Positions 1-8,661 of a stretch of DNA of 64,000 nt are shown piece after piece. Source of the stretch: Agrobacterium larrymoorei (GTDB lineage Bacteria; Pseudomonadota; Alphaproteobacteria; Rhizobiales; Rhizobiaceae). The notes beneath the pieces were generated by a model. The model was not told the origin of the DNA. It did no database searches and saw only the letters and a program-made list of their open reading frames with translations. Position numbers and translations under genes: made by a program. The stretch is from assembly GCF_013322225.1 (NCBI RefSeq), contig NZ_JAAMFB010000043.1:1-64000 (forward strand), written 5' to 3'. Numbering within the stretch: position 1 is the stretch's first letter; each line of letters opens with the position of its first letter.

Positions 1-158
1 GCGTCCGTCGAGCTTTCGCTGTCAGGGCCGGCAAAGTACCAGCCGGCCATCAGCGAGCCGTCCTTCAGCAGGATGACGCCGTTATCGACCAGACCAGCAT
101 AGGGCACGAGATCGGCGAAGGATGGCCCGGAATGACGGAAGGATTTGAGGACGACCAT
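1..158 (-). CDS. trbE: TrbE, conjugal transfer ATPase (5' end only)
   Basis: Only the first 52 codons lie in the window; the gene runs off the left edge. TrbE is the VirB4-type ATPase that energises the Ti plasmid mating-pair-formation type IV secretion system at the inner membrane. The visible N-terminus (start MVVLKSFRHSG, later DGSLMAGWYFAGPDS) matches the usual beginning of TrbE. The ATG at 158-156 follows the trbD stop by 10 nt, as expected in the traI-trbBCDE operon. Walker motifs are outside the window. The call rests on N-terminal resemblance plus gene order. Confidence 0.9.
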   Translation of the reverse strand, partial: MVVLKSFRHSGPSFADLVPYAGLVDNGVILLKDGSLMAGWYFAGPDSESSTD

Positions 159-168
159 CTCGACCCCT

Positions 169-468
169 TCAGAATTTGCGCCACGGCGACGATGTCGCGC
201 GGTAGAATGTCTTGTAGGAGATGTGGCGGACATAGACGCGCCGCATCAGCGGATCGGCCTTGGCCATCATGCGAAGCGCTGCAACCGCGACCAGCCAGAT
301 CGCGATCCCGAACAGTGCTGCATACCAGGTCAGCACCACGAAGATCAGGATGATGGCGGCCAGCGCCGTCAGCAACACCAACTCACGATCGGCGCCCATC
401 AGCAGGTTCGGACGTGATAGCGCCCGATGAACCCGCGACCGCACGAGAGCCGAGCCAGATTCAGCCAC
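169..468 (-). CDS. trbD: TrbD, conjugal transfer membrane protein
   Basis: Small inner-membrane component (VirB3-like) of the plasmid conjugation type IV secretion system. I chose the GTG at 468-466, giving 99 residues, the usual TrbD length. It overlaps the trbC stop (461-463), consistent with translational coupling. A longer reading from further upstream in the same frame only adds sequence lying over trbC. A strongly hydrophobic stretch at about residues 30-60 ([20 protein letters not shown] and onward) should form one or two membrane helices. Fourth gene of the traI-trb operon. Confidence 0.9.
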   Translation of the reverse strand: MAESGSALVRSRVHRALSRPNLLMGADRELVLLTALAAIILIFVVLTWYAALFGIAIWLVAVAALRMMAKADPLMRRVYVRHISYKTFYRATSSPWRKF

Positions 469-865
469 GATCCCCCTCCCCTCTTTCAATGAGCGTGGCG
501 GAGGGTGAATAATCGAACCGGTTAGCCTGCGAATGAAGCTCGCCGATCGACGCCCCTGTCGCGCCGAACAGGGCGACGATCTGCGTGGCGCCGAGCAACA
601 CGCCACCGACCAGCGCGACGTAGCAAAGCCGTCGGGCAAAGTCGTTCAGTTCGCCGCCGAAGATCAGCATCGCACCAGCGATGGCGACGGCCGCAAGCGC
701 GATGAAGCCGGCGACGGGACCGGTAATCGACTGCTGGATCTGCTGGAGTGGGGATTCCCATGGCAGACTGCCGCCACCGGAAGATGCCAGTGCCGCATCC
801 ATTGAGCCGAACGAAACGAGGGCCAATGCTGTGACTGTGAGAATGAGATGGGTCTTACGCGACAT
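461..865 (-). CDS. trbC: TrbC, conjugal pilin precursor
   Basis: VirB2-like prepilin of the plasmid conjugation system, 134 residues. The ATG at 865-863 begins a typical export signal ([20 protein letters not shown]) ending near ALA-S. A mature region with two long hydrophobic helices follows ([20 protein letters not shown] and [21 protein letters not shown]). An in-frame extension up to 985 lies inside trbB and lacks a signal peptide, so it was not used. The gene overlaps the 3' end of trbB (stop at 855-857) by about 11 nt and the start of trbD by 8 nt, showing one coupled operon. Confidence 0.92.
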   Translation of the reverse strand: MSRKTHLILTVTALALVSFGSMDAALASSGGGSLPWESPLQQIQQSITGPVAGFIALAAVAIAGAMLIFGGELNDFARRLCYVALVGGVLLGATQIVALFGATGASIGELHSQANRFDYSPSATLIERGEGDRG

Positions 866-1826
866 GGCTGTCCTCGTCGATCTGGGCGTAATGTTCGGTC
901 TGGTAGTGGCTGTTGCGGTATCCTTCGATATGGATGACCTCGCGGACCCGCCTCCCCTTCCCCGTGCGTTCGATGGAGACGACAAGATCGACGGCCTCGC
1001 CGATCACTTCCTGCATTGGCTGCTGGCTGGCTTCCGCCGTCAGTTGCTCCAGTCGCCGTAGGGCCGACATCGCCGTGTTGGAATGGATCGTTGTGACTCC
1101 GCCGGGATGGCCGGTGTTCCAGGCCTTCAGCAGTGTGAGTGCCGCGCCATCCCGGACCTCCCCGACAATGATGCGGTCGGGACGCAGTCGCATCGTGCTT
1201 TTGAGGAGCCGCGCCATGTCGACCGTATCGCTGGTATGCAGTGAGACAGCGTTCTCGGCGGCGCACTGGATTTCGGTGGTGTCTTCGAGAATGACCATGC
1301 GATCGTTCGGAGCGGACGCGACGATCTCGCCAATGATCGCATTGGCGAGCGTCGTCTTGCCGGAGCCCGTCCCGCCTGAGATGACAATGTTCATGCGGGA
1401 ATCGATCGCGCTGCGGATGGCGGAAGCCTGGCGCTCGGTCATCACTTTCGACGTCACATAATCGTCGAGCGGTATGAGGCGCGACGCCCTCCGCCGGATC
1501 GTGAATGCCGGCCCGGATACGATCGGTGGCAACAGGCCCTCGAAACGGTGTCCGCCGATCGGCAGTTCGCCAGAGATAATCGGTCGCTCGCCGTCTGCCT
1601 CCGACTGCAGGGCATGAGCGACACTGCCGATCACGACTTCGGCGGCGGCAGGCGTCATTGCGCCGGCTGATTCGACCCCATGACCGAGCCGCTCGATAAA
1701 CAGTCGACCATCGGGATTGAGCATGATCTCGACGACCGTCGCGTCATCAAGGGCGACGCAAAGCTGGTCGCCGAGCGCGTCCTGGAGTTTGCGGACAAGG
1801 CGCGGATGGGAGCGAAGCTGGGTCAC
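855..1826 (-). CDS. trbB: TrbB, conjugal transfer traffic ATPase
   Basis: VirB11-family hexameric ATPase of the Ti plasmid conjugation system, acting at the cytoplasmic face of the inner membrane. It carries Walker [13 protein letters not shown] at about residues 155-166, an Asp box ([11 protein letters not shown]), Walker B/His-box elements ([17 protein letters not shown], then TTIHSNTA). The GTG at 1826 overlaps the traI stop as GTGA and gives 323 residues, the normal TrbB size. A longer in-frame extension to 1985 overlaps traI and is arginine-rich nonsense, so it was rejected. Second gene of the traI-trb operon. Confidence 0.95.
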   Translation of the reverse strand: MTQLRSHPRLVRKLQDALGDQLCVALDDATVVEIMLNPDGRLFIERLGHGVESAGAMTPAAAEVVIGSVAHALQSEADGERPIISGELPIGGHRFEGLLPPIVSGPAFTIRRRASRLIPLDDYVTSKVMTERQASAIRSAIDSRMNIVISGGTGSGKTTLANAIIGEIVASAPNDRMVILEDTTEIQCAAENAVSLHTSDTVDMARLLKSTMRLRPDRIIVGEVRDGAALTLLKAWNTGHPGGVTTIHSNTAMSALRRLEQLTAEASQQPMQEVIGEAVDLVVSIERTGKGRRVREVIHIEGYRNSHYQTEHYAQIDEDSHVA

Positions 1827-2461
1827 GCTGCGCTCCTGAACGGTCGGCCGTCGTCGTCTGCGATGATTGAACGGTATCCCGGCGGGCAGACCCGTTCGAA
1901 GCTCATTCGGTCGGCAGGCAAACGTCCGGCGATGGCGACGGTGTTGCCGATCGCGACGGGTTCGCCAAGTCGCGTCATCGGCCAACCGGCGCGCTTCAGG
2001 ATGCGCTCGAAGCGGAGATCGGTGGCCGTGACGATTTCACTGTAGCCGCTCGCGATCGACCATTCGATGATACCGGCGAACAAGGTGAGCGTCGCAAGAT
2101 TCAGTGTGCTCCCCTCCCTCTGTAAGACAAGTGAGGTATCGACGCAGAAGCGCGAACTCTCGATCATGCCTGAATGCCCCCCAAGCGAACCCGTATCGAG
2201 AAGCTGGGGAAAGGTTTGCTCCAGCATGGTCGGGCCAGAAGCTGGAAGAAGACGAACGCAACCTGCGACCTTTCCACCGTCGGCAATTGCCAGAAGATAA
2301 GTCGGGCTGCAATCATCGTACTGGTCACGCTCCTCTCCCACGGTGATGGAGACGTCCCAGGCGAGACGTCCGCCAAATACCGTCGCGCGAAGACGGTGCA
2401 TCTGTCTCAGGAAGTCGCGATGGCGGTCGTATTTCTCGGGCGCGACGGTCAATATCCGCAT
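1823..2461 (-). CDS. traI: TraI, acyl-homoserine-lactone synthase
   Basis: LuxI-family enzyme. In known Ti plasmids it makes 3-oxo-octanoyl-homoserine lactone, the ligand of TraR that switches on conjugation. It has 212 residues, normal length. The conserved LuxI pattern is visible: R25, F29, the W35-D36 block (GRLAWDV), D46-Y48-D49-D50, and IESSRFCVD at about 100-108. First gene of the conjugation operon and overlapping trbB by 4 nt. A near-perfect tra box sits 59 bp upstream, so TraR-dependent autoinduction is expected. A decayed copy of the beginning of this gene occurs at about 7035-7143. Confidence 0.96.
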   Translation of the reverse strand: MRILTVAPEKYDRHRDFLRQMHRLRATVFGGRLAWDVSITVGEERDQYDDCSPTYLLAIADGGKVAGCVRLLPASGPTMLEQTFPQLLDTGSLGGHSGMIESSRFCVDTSLVLQREGSTLNLATLTLFAGIIEWSIASGYSEIVTATDLRFERILKRAGWPMTRLGEPVAIGNTVAIAGRLPADRMSFERVCPPGYRSIIADDDGRPFRSAA

Positions 2462-2519
2462 GATGATCTCCGCATGAACAGGTCGTGCGAAAGGAAATCA
2501 CGCCGCGACGCGTGTGCCT

Positions 2520-2537
2520 ATGTGCAGATCTGCACCT
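2520..2537. promoter_or_regulatory. tra box upstream of traI (TraR-binding site)
   Basis: ATGTGCAGATCTGCACCT is an almost perfect 18-bp dyad matching the Ti plasmid tra-box consensus (ATGTGCAGATCTGCACAT) except at one outer base. It lies 59 bp upstream of the traI start in the traI-repA divergent gap. In known Ti plasmids this gap carries tra boxes through which TraR activates both traI-trb and repABC. Confidence 0.9.
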
Positions 2538-2609
2538 AAGGTGATTCTAGCGAGTCGCTGGTCCGGCTCTTAGAGTGTGAGCGTGTGGTGAGCTAGGCGG
2601 AGGAGATTC

Positions 2610-2627
2610 ATGTGCAAATCTGCATGT
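2610..2627. promoter_or_regulatory. second tra box, repA-proximal
   Basis: ATGTGCAAATCTGCATGT has the tra-box core TGCA-N4-TGCA in the same register as the site at 2520, 90 bp (centre to centre) nearer repA. The paired arrangement is that of Ti plasmids in which TraR also raises repABC transcription. The rest of the 365-bp gap (2462-2826) is AT-rich towards repA and holds the repA promoter; no gene is seen there. Confidence 0.85.
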
Positions 2628-2826
2628 CGTCCCAACGAGATCGACTTGCGCAAACAGGTGTAAGTGACAGATTCAAATCAAAGAATCGGGATAGGTCTCT
2701 GACACAACGAAAACGCGTTAACTATTGATTAACTTTAAATATCTTGCAAACCGTGCTGGAATCGGTTGTGCTATCCACGATAAATAGGTGTGTTTACGAA
2801 AATTACCGTGTGTACGAGAGGAAGTC

Positions 2827-4023
2827 GTGGAAAATCCGGCTCAGCTTCAAAAGGCTATTCATAAACTGATCGCGGCCCACGCGCGAGACCTCTCCGGTGC
2901 GCTGCACGAACATCGTGTAAAGTTGTATCCGCCAGAGGCGCGGAAAACCTTGCGTTCCTTCTCCTCGACGGAGGCTGCGAAGCTTATCGGTGTCAATGAC
3001 GGATACCTTCGTCACCTCTCGATCGAAGGGAAAGGCCCTCAGCCCGAAATTGGAAACAACAATCGTCGCTCCTATAGCGTCGAAACGATTCAGGCCCTTC
3101 GAGAATATCTTGATCTAACCGGAAAAAACGATCGGCGTTATTCCCCCAAACGTTCAGGTAAAGAGCATCTGCAGGTCATCACCGTTGTCAATTTCAAAGG
3201 TGGCAGTGGCAAGACCACGACAGCTGCGCACTTGGCGCAATATCTCGCCCTGAACGGCTATCGTGTTCTTGCCATCGATCTTGATCCACAGGCCAGTATG
3301 TCGGCACTACACGGGTTCCAGCCGGAGTTCGACGTCAAGGACAATGAGACGCTATACGGTGCGATGCGCTATGACGCTGAGCGTCGCCCGTTGAAAGACG
3401 TGATCAAGAAGACCTACTTCGCCAACCTCGACCTGGTGCCAGGAAACCTTGAGCTGATGGAGTTCGAACACGATACAGCAAAGGTCTTGGGCTCGAACGA
3501 TCGGAAGAACATCTTTTTCACGCGCATGGACGATGCGATTGCTTCAGTCGCGGACGACTACGATGTCGTCGTCGTGGATTGCCCTCCACAGCTTGGCTTT
3601 CTCACCATTTCCGCTCTCTGTGCAGCGACCGCCGTTCTCGTCACGGTTCATCCGCAAATGCTGGACGTCATGTCGATGTGCCAGTTTCTTTTGATGACGT
3701 CGGAATTGCTAAGCGTCGTCGCCGATGCAGGCGGAAGCATGAATTACGACTGGATGCGGTACCTTGTCACTCGCTACGAGCCAGGTGATGGTCCTCAGAA
3801 CCAGATGGTGTCGTTTATGAGGACAATGTTCGGCGACCATGTCCTAAATCATCCAATGTTGAAAAGCACAGCTATCTCCGACGCGGGGATTACAAAGCAG
3901 ACCCTCTATGAAGTCAGCCGTGACCAGTTTACGCGCGCGACCTACGACAGAGCGATGGAGTCGCTGGACAATGTAAACACTGAAATCGCACAGCTCATTC
4001 AAAGCGCATGGGGGCGCAAATGA
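2827..4023 (+). CDS. repA: RepA (unit 1), ParA-type partition ATPase and repressor
   Basis: RepA drives plasmid segregation with RepB and parS and represses the repABC operon. An N-terminal helix-turn-helix region (FSSTEAAKLIGVNDGYLRHL, about residues 40-60) is followed by the ParA deviant Walker A KGGSGKTTTAAHL at about 124-136, LDLDPQAS (Walker A') and VVDCPPQLGFLT (Walker B). The GTG at 2827 follows AGAGGAAG and gives 398 residues. A GTG at 2788 in frame is possible but has a weaker ribosome site. First gene of repABC unit 1, about 46% similar by eye to the unit 2 copy outside the Walker motifs. Confidence 0.94.
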   Translation: MENPAQLQKAIHKLIAAHARDLSGALHEHRVKLYPPEARKTLRSFSSTEAAKLIGVNDGYLRHLSIEGKGPQPEIGNNNRRSYSVETIQALREYLDLTGKNDRRYSPKRSGKEHLQVITVVNFKGGSGKTTTAAHLAQYLALNGYRVLAIDLDPQASMSALHGFQPEFDVKDNETLYGAMRYDAERRPLKDVIKKTYFANLDLVPGNLELMEFEHDTAKVLGSNDRKNIFFTRMDDAIASVADDYDVVVVDCPPQLGFLTISALCAATAVLVTVHPQMLDVMSMCQFLLMTSELLSVVADAGGSMNYDWMRYLVTRYEPGDGPQNQMVSFMRTMFGDHVLNHPMLKSTAISDAGITKQTLYEVSRDQFTRATYDRAMESLDNVNTEIAQLIQSAWGRK

Positions 4024-4054
4024 GGACGCTCGCATCTCGCGTAGAAGCGCAGAA

Positions 4055-4070
4055 GTTGTCAGCCGGAAAC
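4055..4070. promoter_or_regulatory. parS centromere site, unit 1 type (repA-repB gap)
   Basis: GTTGTCAGCCGGAAAC fits GTTNNCNGCNGNNAAC, the parS consensus of alphaproteobacterial RepB, at every fixed position. It lies between repA and repB, a common place for parS in repABC plasmids. Confidence 0.85.
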
Positions 4071-4125
4071 TTTCGGGAAACCGCTTATTGTGGGGCGGCA
4101 ATCTCGACGCCCGAGGGGGCTACTA

Positions 4126-5085
4126 ATGGCTAGAAAACACCTGTTATCAGATCTCGCTGGACCAAAGTTGCCAGCCGGAAACTCTGAGGATATTGCCACC
4201 CAGGACGCCGCCACTCCGCAGTATTCTCCGCGTGGTGCGATCGGTGCTGTTTCGCGTTCCATCGAGCTTTTAAAGTCTCAGTCCCTTATGGAACTCGATC
4301 CGGATCTCATTGACGCGCCGCTTGTGGCCGACCGGTTGGAAGAATCTCCCGAGCAGTTCGAAGAGTTCGCTCGAAATATAAGGGAGCACGGTCAACAGGT
4401 CCCTATTCTCGTGCGCCCTCACCCGTCTGTTGAAGGTCGTTACCAGATTGCCTACGGACGCCGCCGACTGAGAGCAGTGAAGGCTGCCGGTATCCAAGTT
4501 AAGGCCGCCGTTCGCACCCTGTCGGATGACGAGTTGGTTCTGGCCCAAGGTCAAGAAAACAGTGCCCGGCAAGATCTTTCGTTTATCGAGCGCGCCCTAT
4601 ACGCCGCAGAGCTTGAAGCTGGTGGATTTCAGCGGCCAGTCATCATGGCGGCCCTCGCCGTTGATAAAAGCAATCTTTCCCGCTTGATCCAAGCTGCGAA
4701 GCAACTTCCAGCAGATATTATTCGCTTGATTGGAGCTGCCCCTAAAACAGGTCGGGACCGTTGGTACGAATTGTCAGCCTGTCTGGGACAAGCTGGCGCA
4801 TCGGAAACTGCCCGTACATTGCTCAATGACGATGAGGTGAGAAGATTGAATTCTGACGAGCGTTTCGCTCGGGTATTCGAAGCTGTCACCCCTAAGAAGC
4901 CAAAGGCAGTGAAGACTGAGGTAGAAGTTTGGAAAGCTGAGGACGGCACGAAGGCCGCTCGTTACAAGCAAGACAAGCGTACCCTGACGTTAATGATCGA
5001 CAAAAAGGCCGCTCCGGAATTTGCGGACTACCTGATGTCGGCGCTCCCAGAAATCTACGCTTCGTTCAAAAGGTCGAAGCAGTAA
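4126..5085 (+). CDS. repB: RepB (unit 1), ParB-type centromere-binding protein
   Basis: RepB binds parS and works with RepA in partition and autoregulation. The ATG at 4126 follows a purine-rich GAGGGGG and gives 319 residues (MARKHLLSDLAG start). The ParB N-terminal core includes VADRLEE, then HGQQVPILVRPHP and YGRRRLRA at about 100-130. An HTH follows around RPVIMAALAVDKSNLSRLI (about 165-185). The first codons contain a parS site. The gene sits 102 bp after repA; the next gene repC is separated by the antisense RNA region. A longer upstream reading to 4090 has no ribosome site. Confidence 0.94.
   Translation: MARKHLLSDLAGPKLPAGNSEDIATQDAATPQYSPRGAIGAVSRSIELLKSQSLMELDPDLIDAPLVADRLEESPEQFEEFARNIREHGQQVPILVRPHPSVEGRYQIAYGRRRLRAVKAAGIQVKAAVRTLSDDELVLAQGQENSARQDLSFIERALYAAELEAGGFQRPVIMAALAVDKSNLSRLIQAAKQLPADIIRLIGAAPKTGRDRWYELSACLGQAGASETARTLLNDDEVRRLNSDERFARVFEAVTPKKPKAVKTEVEVWKAEDGTKAARYKQDKRTLTLMIDKKAAPEFADYLMSALPEIYASFKRSKQ
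4167..4182. promoter_or_regulatory. parS centromere site, unit 1 type (within repB)
   Basis: GTTGCCAGCCGGAAAC matches GTTNNCNGCNGNNAAC at all fixed positions. It lies inside the first codons of repB, 112 bp from the parS at 4055, so the two may be bound together by RepB. Confidence 0.8.
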
Positions 5086-5122
5086 GGCGAAACGGAACCA
5101 GGAAAGGAACGATAGCGCAAAG

Positions 5123-5170
5123 AAAAAGCCCTCCGAAACGGTGTTCCAGAAGGCCTCTCTCAGTTTGGTC
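5123..5170 (-). ncRNA. repE: repABC counter-transcribed RNA, unit 1 (repE/inc-alpha)
   Basis: repABC plasmids encode a small antisense RNA between repB and repC that limits RepC synthesis. On the minus strand I see a promoter, TTGACT (5205-5200), 17-bp spacer, GATTCT (5182-5177), giving a start near 5170. Downstream is a GC-rich hairpin ending in a T run (plus-strand AAAAA at 5123-5127). The same promoter, spacing and hairpin occur at the matching place in unit 2 (9816-9865), which supports the call. Exact ends are inferred. Confidence 0.75.
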
Positions 5171-5211
5171 GCTTAGAGAATCGCATTTTCCGGAATCCCA
5201 GTCAAGAGTCA

Positions 5212-5226
5212 ACGCCGTCCCGGCGT
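5212..5226 (+). promoter_or_regulatory. Stem-loop in the repC leader, unit 1
   Basis: ACGCCG-TCC-CGGCGT is a perfect 6-bp stem with a 3-nt loop, 33 nt upstream of the repC start and next to the antisense RNA gene. Position suggests a role in the RNA-controlled attenuation of repC described for repABC plasmids. That role is inferred. Confidence 0.45.
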
Positions 5227-5259
5227 AGCCTTTTCTTTGCCTTTTGAAAGGTGAGAGAG

Positions 5260-6474
5260 ATGGAGACTAGACATGTAACGACGCCCTTCGGGCGGCGGCC
5301 GATGACGCTTGCCTTGGTTAAACGGCAAGTGGCCACAAACGAGATCAAGGCTGGCAAAACCGTTGAGAAATGGAAAGTCTTCCGTGATGCCTCGGAAGCG
5401 AGAGAAGAGCTCGGCCTGCAGTCGAACAGCCTCGCTGTGCTCGACGCTCTTCTGAGCTTCTATCCGGAAAACGAATTGCGCCAAGACGCGCAGCTCGTCG
5501 TGTTTCCGTCAAACGCTCAATTGATCCTTCGGGCTCACGGCATGGCGGGCGCTACGCTGCGTCGTCATCTAGCGCTTCTGGTCGATGCAGGCCTGATTGT
5601 CCGCAAGGATAGTGCCAACGGAAAGCGCTATGCGAGAAAGAATGGCGCCGGCGAGATTGAGAGTGCGTTTGGTTTCGACCTCTCGCCAATCCTTGCCCGG
5701 TCTGAAGAGCTTGCTGTCATCGCGCAGAAAGTCGTCGCAGCGCGCTCAGCGTTCCGCAAGGCGAAAGAGAACCTGACAATCTGCCGCCGGGATGTCCGTA
5801 AGCTCATCACTGCAGCGATAGAGGAGGGGGCTGACGGCGACTGGTTCGCCATCGAGGCTATGTACATCGACCTCGTTTCCCGCATTCCACGCCACCCGAC
5901 CACCGCTGACATCGCCAATATCCTTGATGAACTCGAACTCCTGCGCGAGGAGATCGTTAATCTGTTGGATTTGCAGTCGAATTCAAAATTTAATAGCACC
6001 AATGATGCTCAAATTGAGCAGCACTTACAGAATTCAAAATCCGAATCCTTCCATGAACTTGAACCTAGCTCTGAAAAAGAGCAGGGAGAAAAGCCGAACA
6101 AGAGACGCGGATCTCAAACTGAGACGTTGAAGGCCTTCCCTCTGGGTGTTGTGTTGAAGGCATGCCCGCAGATCATCGATTATGGTCCGGCCGGCACTGT
6201 GGGTGGCTGGCGGGATCTCATGTCGGCCGCGGTTGTGGTGAGATCGATGCTGGGCGTCAGCCCGTCGGCTTATCAGGAGGCCTGCGAAACAATGGGACCT
6301 GAAAATACAGCGGTGGCAGTCGCCTGTATCCTGGAGAGGGCGGGGCATATCAAATCCGCCGGTGGCTATCTGCGTGATCTCACCAACCGGGCAGCGCGAG
6401 GGCAGTTTTCCCTGGGGCCGATGGTGATGGCACTGCTCCGGTTAAGCGGGGAAGCTGGAAAGCAGTCTGCGTGA
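5260..6474 (+). CDS. repC: RepC (unit 1), replication initiator
   Basis: Plasmid replication initiator of the repABC family, essential for replication; its origin normally lies inside its own gene. 404 residues from ATG 5260 (METRHVTTPFGRRP), preceded by AAGGTGAGAG. A GTG at 5251 in frame overlaps that ribosome site. The N-terminal winged-helix region contains TPFGRRPMTL and GATLRRHLALLVDAGLIVRKDSANGKRY split over residues 92-120; the C-terminal region contains a GGWRDLMSAA and SPSAYQEACETMG block. Only the first two thirds and the C-terminal block resemble the unit 2 RepC; the linker between them is divergent. Confidence 0.94.
   Translation: METRHVTTPFGRRPMTLALVKRQVATNEIKAGKTVEKWKVFRDASEAREELGLQSNSLAVLDALLSFYPENELRQDAQLVVFPSNAQLILRAHGMAGATLRRHLALLVDAGLIVRKDSANGKRYARKNGAGEIESAFGFDLSPILARSEELAVIAQKVVAARSAFRKAKENLTICRRDVRKLITAAIEEGADGDWFAIEAMYIDLVSRIPRHPTTADIANILDELELLREEIVNLLDLQSNSKFNSTNDAQIEQHLQNSKSESFHELEPSSEKEQGEKPNKRRGSQTETLKAFPLGVVLKACPQIIDYGPAGTVGGWRDLMSAAVVVRSMLGVSPSAYQEACETMGPENTAVAVACILERAGHIKSAGGYLRDLTNRAARGQFSLGPMVMALLRLSGEAGKQSA
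5965..6060. other. Probable oriV region within repC, unit 1
   Basis: An AT-rich stretch inside repC that breaks the otherwise GC-rich codon pattern. It contains TACAGAATTCAAA (6026-6038), which is repeated at the same place in unit 2 repC (10734-10746). In studied repABC plasmids the origin lies within repC in such an AT-rich segment. Assignment here is by analogy. Confidence 0.45.
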
Positions 6475-7034
6475 ATGACCATTGACAGAAGGTGGCTCGA
6501 AAATGGCTGAACTCGAAACGGCAAAGACGAGTGTTGTCGAATTCACGGCTCCCCCGTTCCATTCAAAGCTTTGGCGAGGTGTCTGGTTTTCAACGATGAG
6601 AGCGTGAAGCGACTGATATTACTATAATATCCCCTCTCCCGTTAAAAGTTTCCGGCTGGCAACTTTCTGGGAGAAGAGGAGCAGAAGCCATGGAACAGTC
6701 TTCGTCGAGGAAGAGAATCTAATAGAGCTGTCTCGTAAACATTGCCATTTGGGCAACATCAGAGCGCGCCAGCGAATCGAGCAGTATACCTTGAAGGGGT
6801 TAACTAGAGGATTGGTGAAGGGACTGTTCGGGCGCAGAAGCCCTAGTGGGGTTCTGCAAACAAACATCGACGATGGCGCCGCTGACTTATTGCCACTTGT
6901 CGGCCTGACCAAGCGAAGGGTGAGGGTCACCGCCGAGTAGAGGGCAGCTCCGCCAGAAGCTAATCTAAAGCCTGGGGCTGCCTAGTAGTTCGCTGTGTAG
7001 CGCTATCGTAGTAGCTGGAGGCCTGCTGCACCGA
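6475..7034. other. Gap between repC (unit 1) and the traI remnant
   Basis: No convincing gene. Short open frames on both strands here show no recognisable family. The one clear element is the parS site at 6648-6663. The segment marks the junction between the two rep units. Confidence 0.5.
6648..6663. promoter_or_regulatory. parS centromere site, unit 1 type (downstream of repC)
   Basis: GTTTCCGGCTGGCAAC fits GTTNNCNGCNGNNAAC at all fixed positions. It lies 174 bp after repC of unit 1 and is of the unit 1 class (C at position 6, G at position 11), not the unit 2 class found at 8662. Confidence 0.8.
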
Positions 7035-7143
7035 TCTGCGCTGACACTGCTCCATGGCTTCGGGGTGCGGGCGAAGGCGGTCATCTGTTTGAGGAAGATC
7101 CGACGAGCTTGATACTGTTCGGTGAGACTGTCAGTATCCCCAT
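7035..7143 (-). pseudogene. traI remnant upstream of repABC unit 2
   Basis: Reading the minus strand from an ATG at 7143, the codons give MGILTVSP, matching the TraI start MRILTVAP. After a one-base shift the reading continues as QYQARRIFLKQMTAFAR, which aligns with KYDRHRDFLRQMHRLRA of the intact TraI. Similarity fades near 7035. The DNA just upstream (7144-7219, including GATCTCCGCATGAACAGGTC and a tra-box-like site) also matches the intact traI upstream region. This is therefore the 5' end of a second traI, inactivated by frameshift and truncation. Confidence 0.8.
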
Positions 7144-7201
7144 CATGATCTCCGCATGAACAGGTCATGCGAATAGAAATCATGACACGACGCGTGTCCC
7201 T

Positions 7202-7219
7202 GCTTGCAAATCTGCACTT
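7202..7219. promoter_or_regulatory. Decayed tra box upstream of repABC unit 2
   Basis: GCTTGCAAATCTGCACTT keeps the TGCA-N4-TGCA core of the tra box in the same position relative to the traI remnant as the intact box at 2520 has to traI. The outer bases are degraded. Whether TraR still binds is unknown. Confidence 0.65.
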
Positions 7220-7397
7220 CGCGCCGCGTAGCACCGACAAAGGGGATCGGTCTAATTAACAGATAGGCTTTAAAGGATCGGCTTTTAATGTGATTTCTAT
7301 TGAAATGCGTTTAACCTAGGAGTAACCAAAAGCGCCTTGCAACCTCACCCGCACTGGGTAATCGTCACGGATAAACGGCAATACGTGCCTCCTAACC

Positions 7398-8633
7398 GTG
7401 ACAAGAGATTACACCGTGAGCAAAGCCGCTGCCATACTCCGAAATGATCGCCCGTCGGCAGAGGTTACCATTGGTGGGCATGCTGAGCAGCTCAGCTCTC
7501 AGCTTCACGCGATGAGCGAGGCTCTTTTTCCGCCGGCCTCGCACAAGAGCTTGCGTAAGTTCACGTCGGGTGAAGCCGCACGCTTAATGAAAATATCTGA
7601 CTCAACCCTTCGGAAGATGACACTGGCAGGCGAAGGGCCGCAACCTGAGCTCGCCAGTAACGGGCGGCGCTTTTACACCCTCAGTCAGATAAACGAAATC
7701 AGGGGAATGCTTGCCGGATCGACGCGAGGTCGTGAAAGCATTGATTTTGTGCCTCATCGCCGCGGTTCTGAGCATTTGCAAGTTATTGCTGTAACCAACT
7801 TCAAAGGTGGTTCTGGGAAGACGACGACGTCCGCTCATCTTTCACAGTATCTGGCGTTGCAAGGATATAGGGTTCTCACCGTTGATCTCGATCCGCAGGC
7901 TAGTCTTTCAGCACTCCTCGGCGTTCTACCAGAATCTGATATCCGTGCGAACGAAACGCTCTATGCTGCTATTCGGTATGACGAGACACGCCGTCCGTTG
8001 CGAGATGTTATCCGACCGACGTATTTTGACGGTCTTCATCTGGTTCCTGGGAATCTCGAGCTCATGGAGTTTGAGCATGCAACGCCGAAAGCCTTGTCTG
8101 ATAGAGGTACGCGGGACGGATTGTTCTTCACTCGTGTTGCCCAAGCCTTTGACGACGTCGCCGACGATTACGATGTGGTCGTTATTGACTGCCCCCCTCA
8201 GCTTGGTTTTCTGACGCTCAGCGGGTTGTGTGCTGCGACATCAATGGTAATCACCGTACATCCTCAGATGCTGGACATCGCGTCTATGAGCCAGTTTCTC
8301 CTTATGACACGCGACCTTCTGGGCGTGGTGAAAGAGGCGGGCGGAAACCTCCAGTACGATTTCATACGCTACCTCTTGACGCGCTATGAGCCTCAGAACG
8401 CGCCGCAGACGAAAGTGACGGCACTGCTCCGCAACATGTTCGAAGATCACGTCCTTACAAATCCCATGGTCAAGTCGGCAGCGGTGTCTGATGCCGGTTT
8501 GACCAAGCAGACACTCTACGAGATAGGGCGAAAAAATCTTACTCGATCAACCTACGACCGGGCGATGGAATCTTTAGATGCGGTGAACTCGGAGATTGAG
8601 GCTTTGATCAAGATGGCGTGGGGGCGGGTCTGA
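7398..8633 (+). CDS. repA: RepA (unit 2), ParA-type partition ATPase and repressor
   Basis: Second complete RepA of the window, 411 residues from GTG 7398 (a GTG at 7416 is an alternative). Same architecture as unit 1: N-terminal DNA-binding part (FTSGEAARLMKISDSTLRKM), deviant Walker A KGGSGKTTTSAHL at about 138-150, LDLDPQAS, and VIDCPPQLGFLT. The ParA core is close to unit 1 RepA, while the N-terminal region that determines operator specificity is quite different. It heads an uninterrupted repABC operon, so unit 2 looks functional. Confidence 0.94.
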   Translation: MTRDYTVSKAAAILRNDRPSAEVTIGGHAEQLSSQLHAMSEALFPPASHKSLRKFTSGEAARLMKISDSTLRKMTLAGEGPQPELASNGRRFYTLSQINEIRGMLAGSTRGRESIDFVPHRRGSEHLQVIAVTNFKGGSGKTTTSAHLSQYLALQGYRVLTVDLDPQASLSALLGVLPESDIRANETLYAAIRYDETRRPLRDVIRPTYFDGLHLVPGNLELMEFEHATPKALSDRGTRDGLFFTRVAQAFDDVADDYDVVVIDCPPQLGFLTLSGLCAATSMVITVHPQMLDIASMSQFLLMTRDLLGVVKEAGGNLQYDFIRYLLTRYEPQNAPQTKVTALLRNMFEDHVLTNPMVKSAAVSDAGLTKQTLYEIGRKNLTRSTYDRAMESLDAVNSEIEALIKMAWGRV

Positions 8634-8661
8634 TGGTAGCATTCGCGTTCCTCACAGATCT

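Noticed and set aside
664-1266. 200-codon minus-strand frame overlapping trbB and trbC
   Set aside because: Out-of-frame shadow; trbB and trbC explain the region with correct lengths.
6622-6940. Open frames on both strands in the gap after repC unit 1
   Set aside because: No family resemblance or ribosome site; the only supported element is the parS at 6648.
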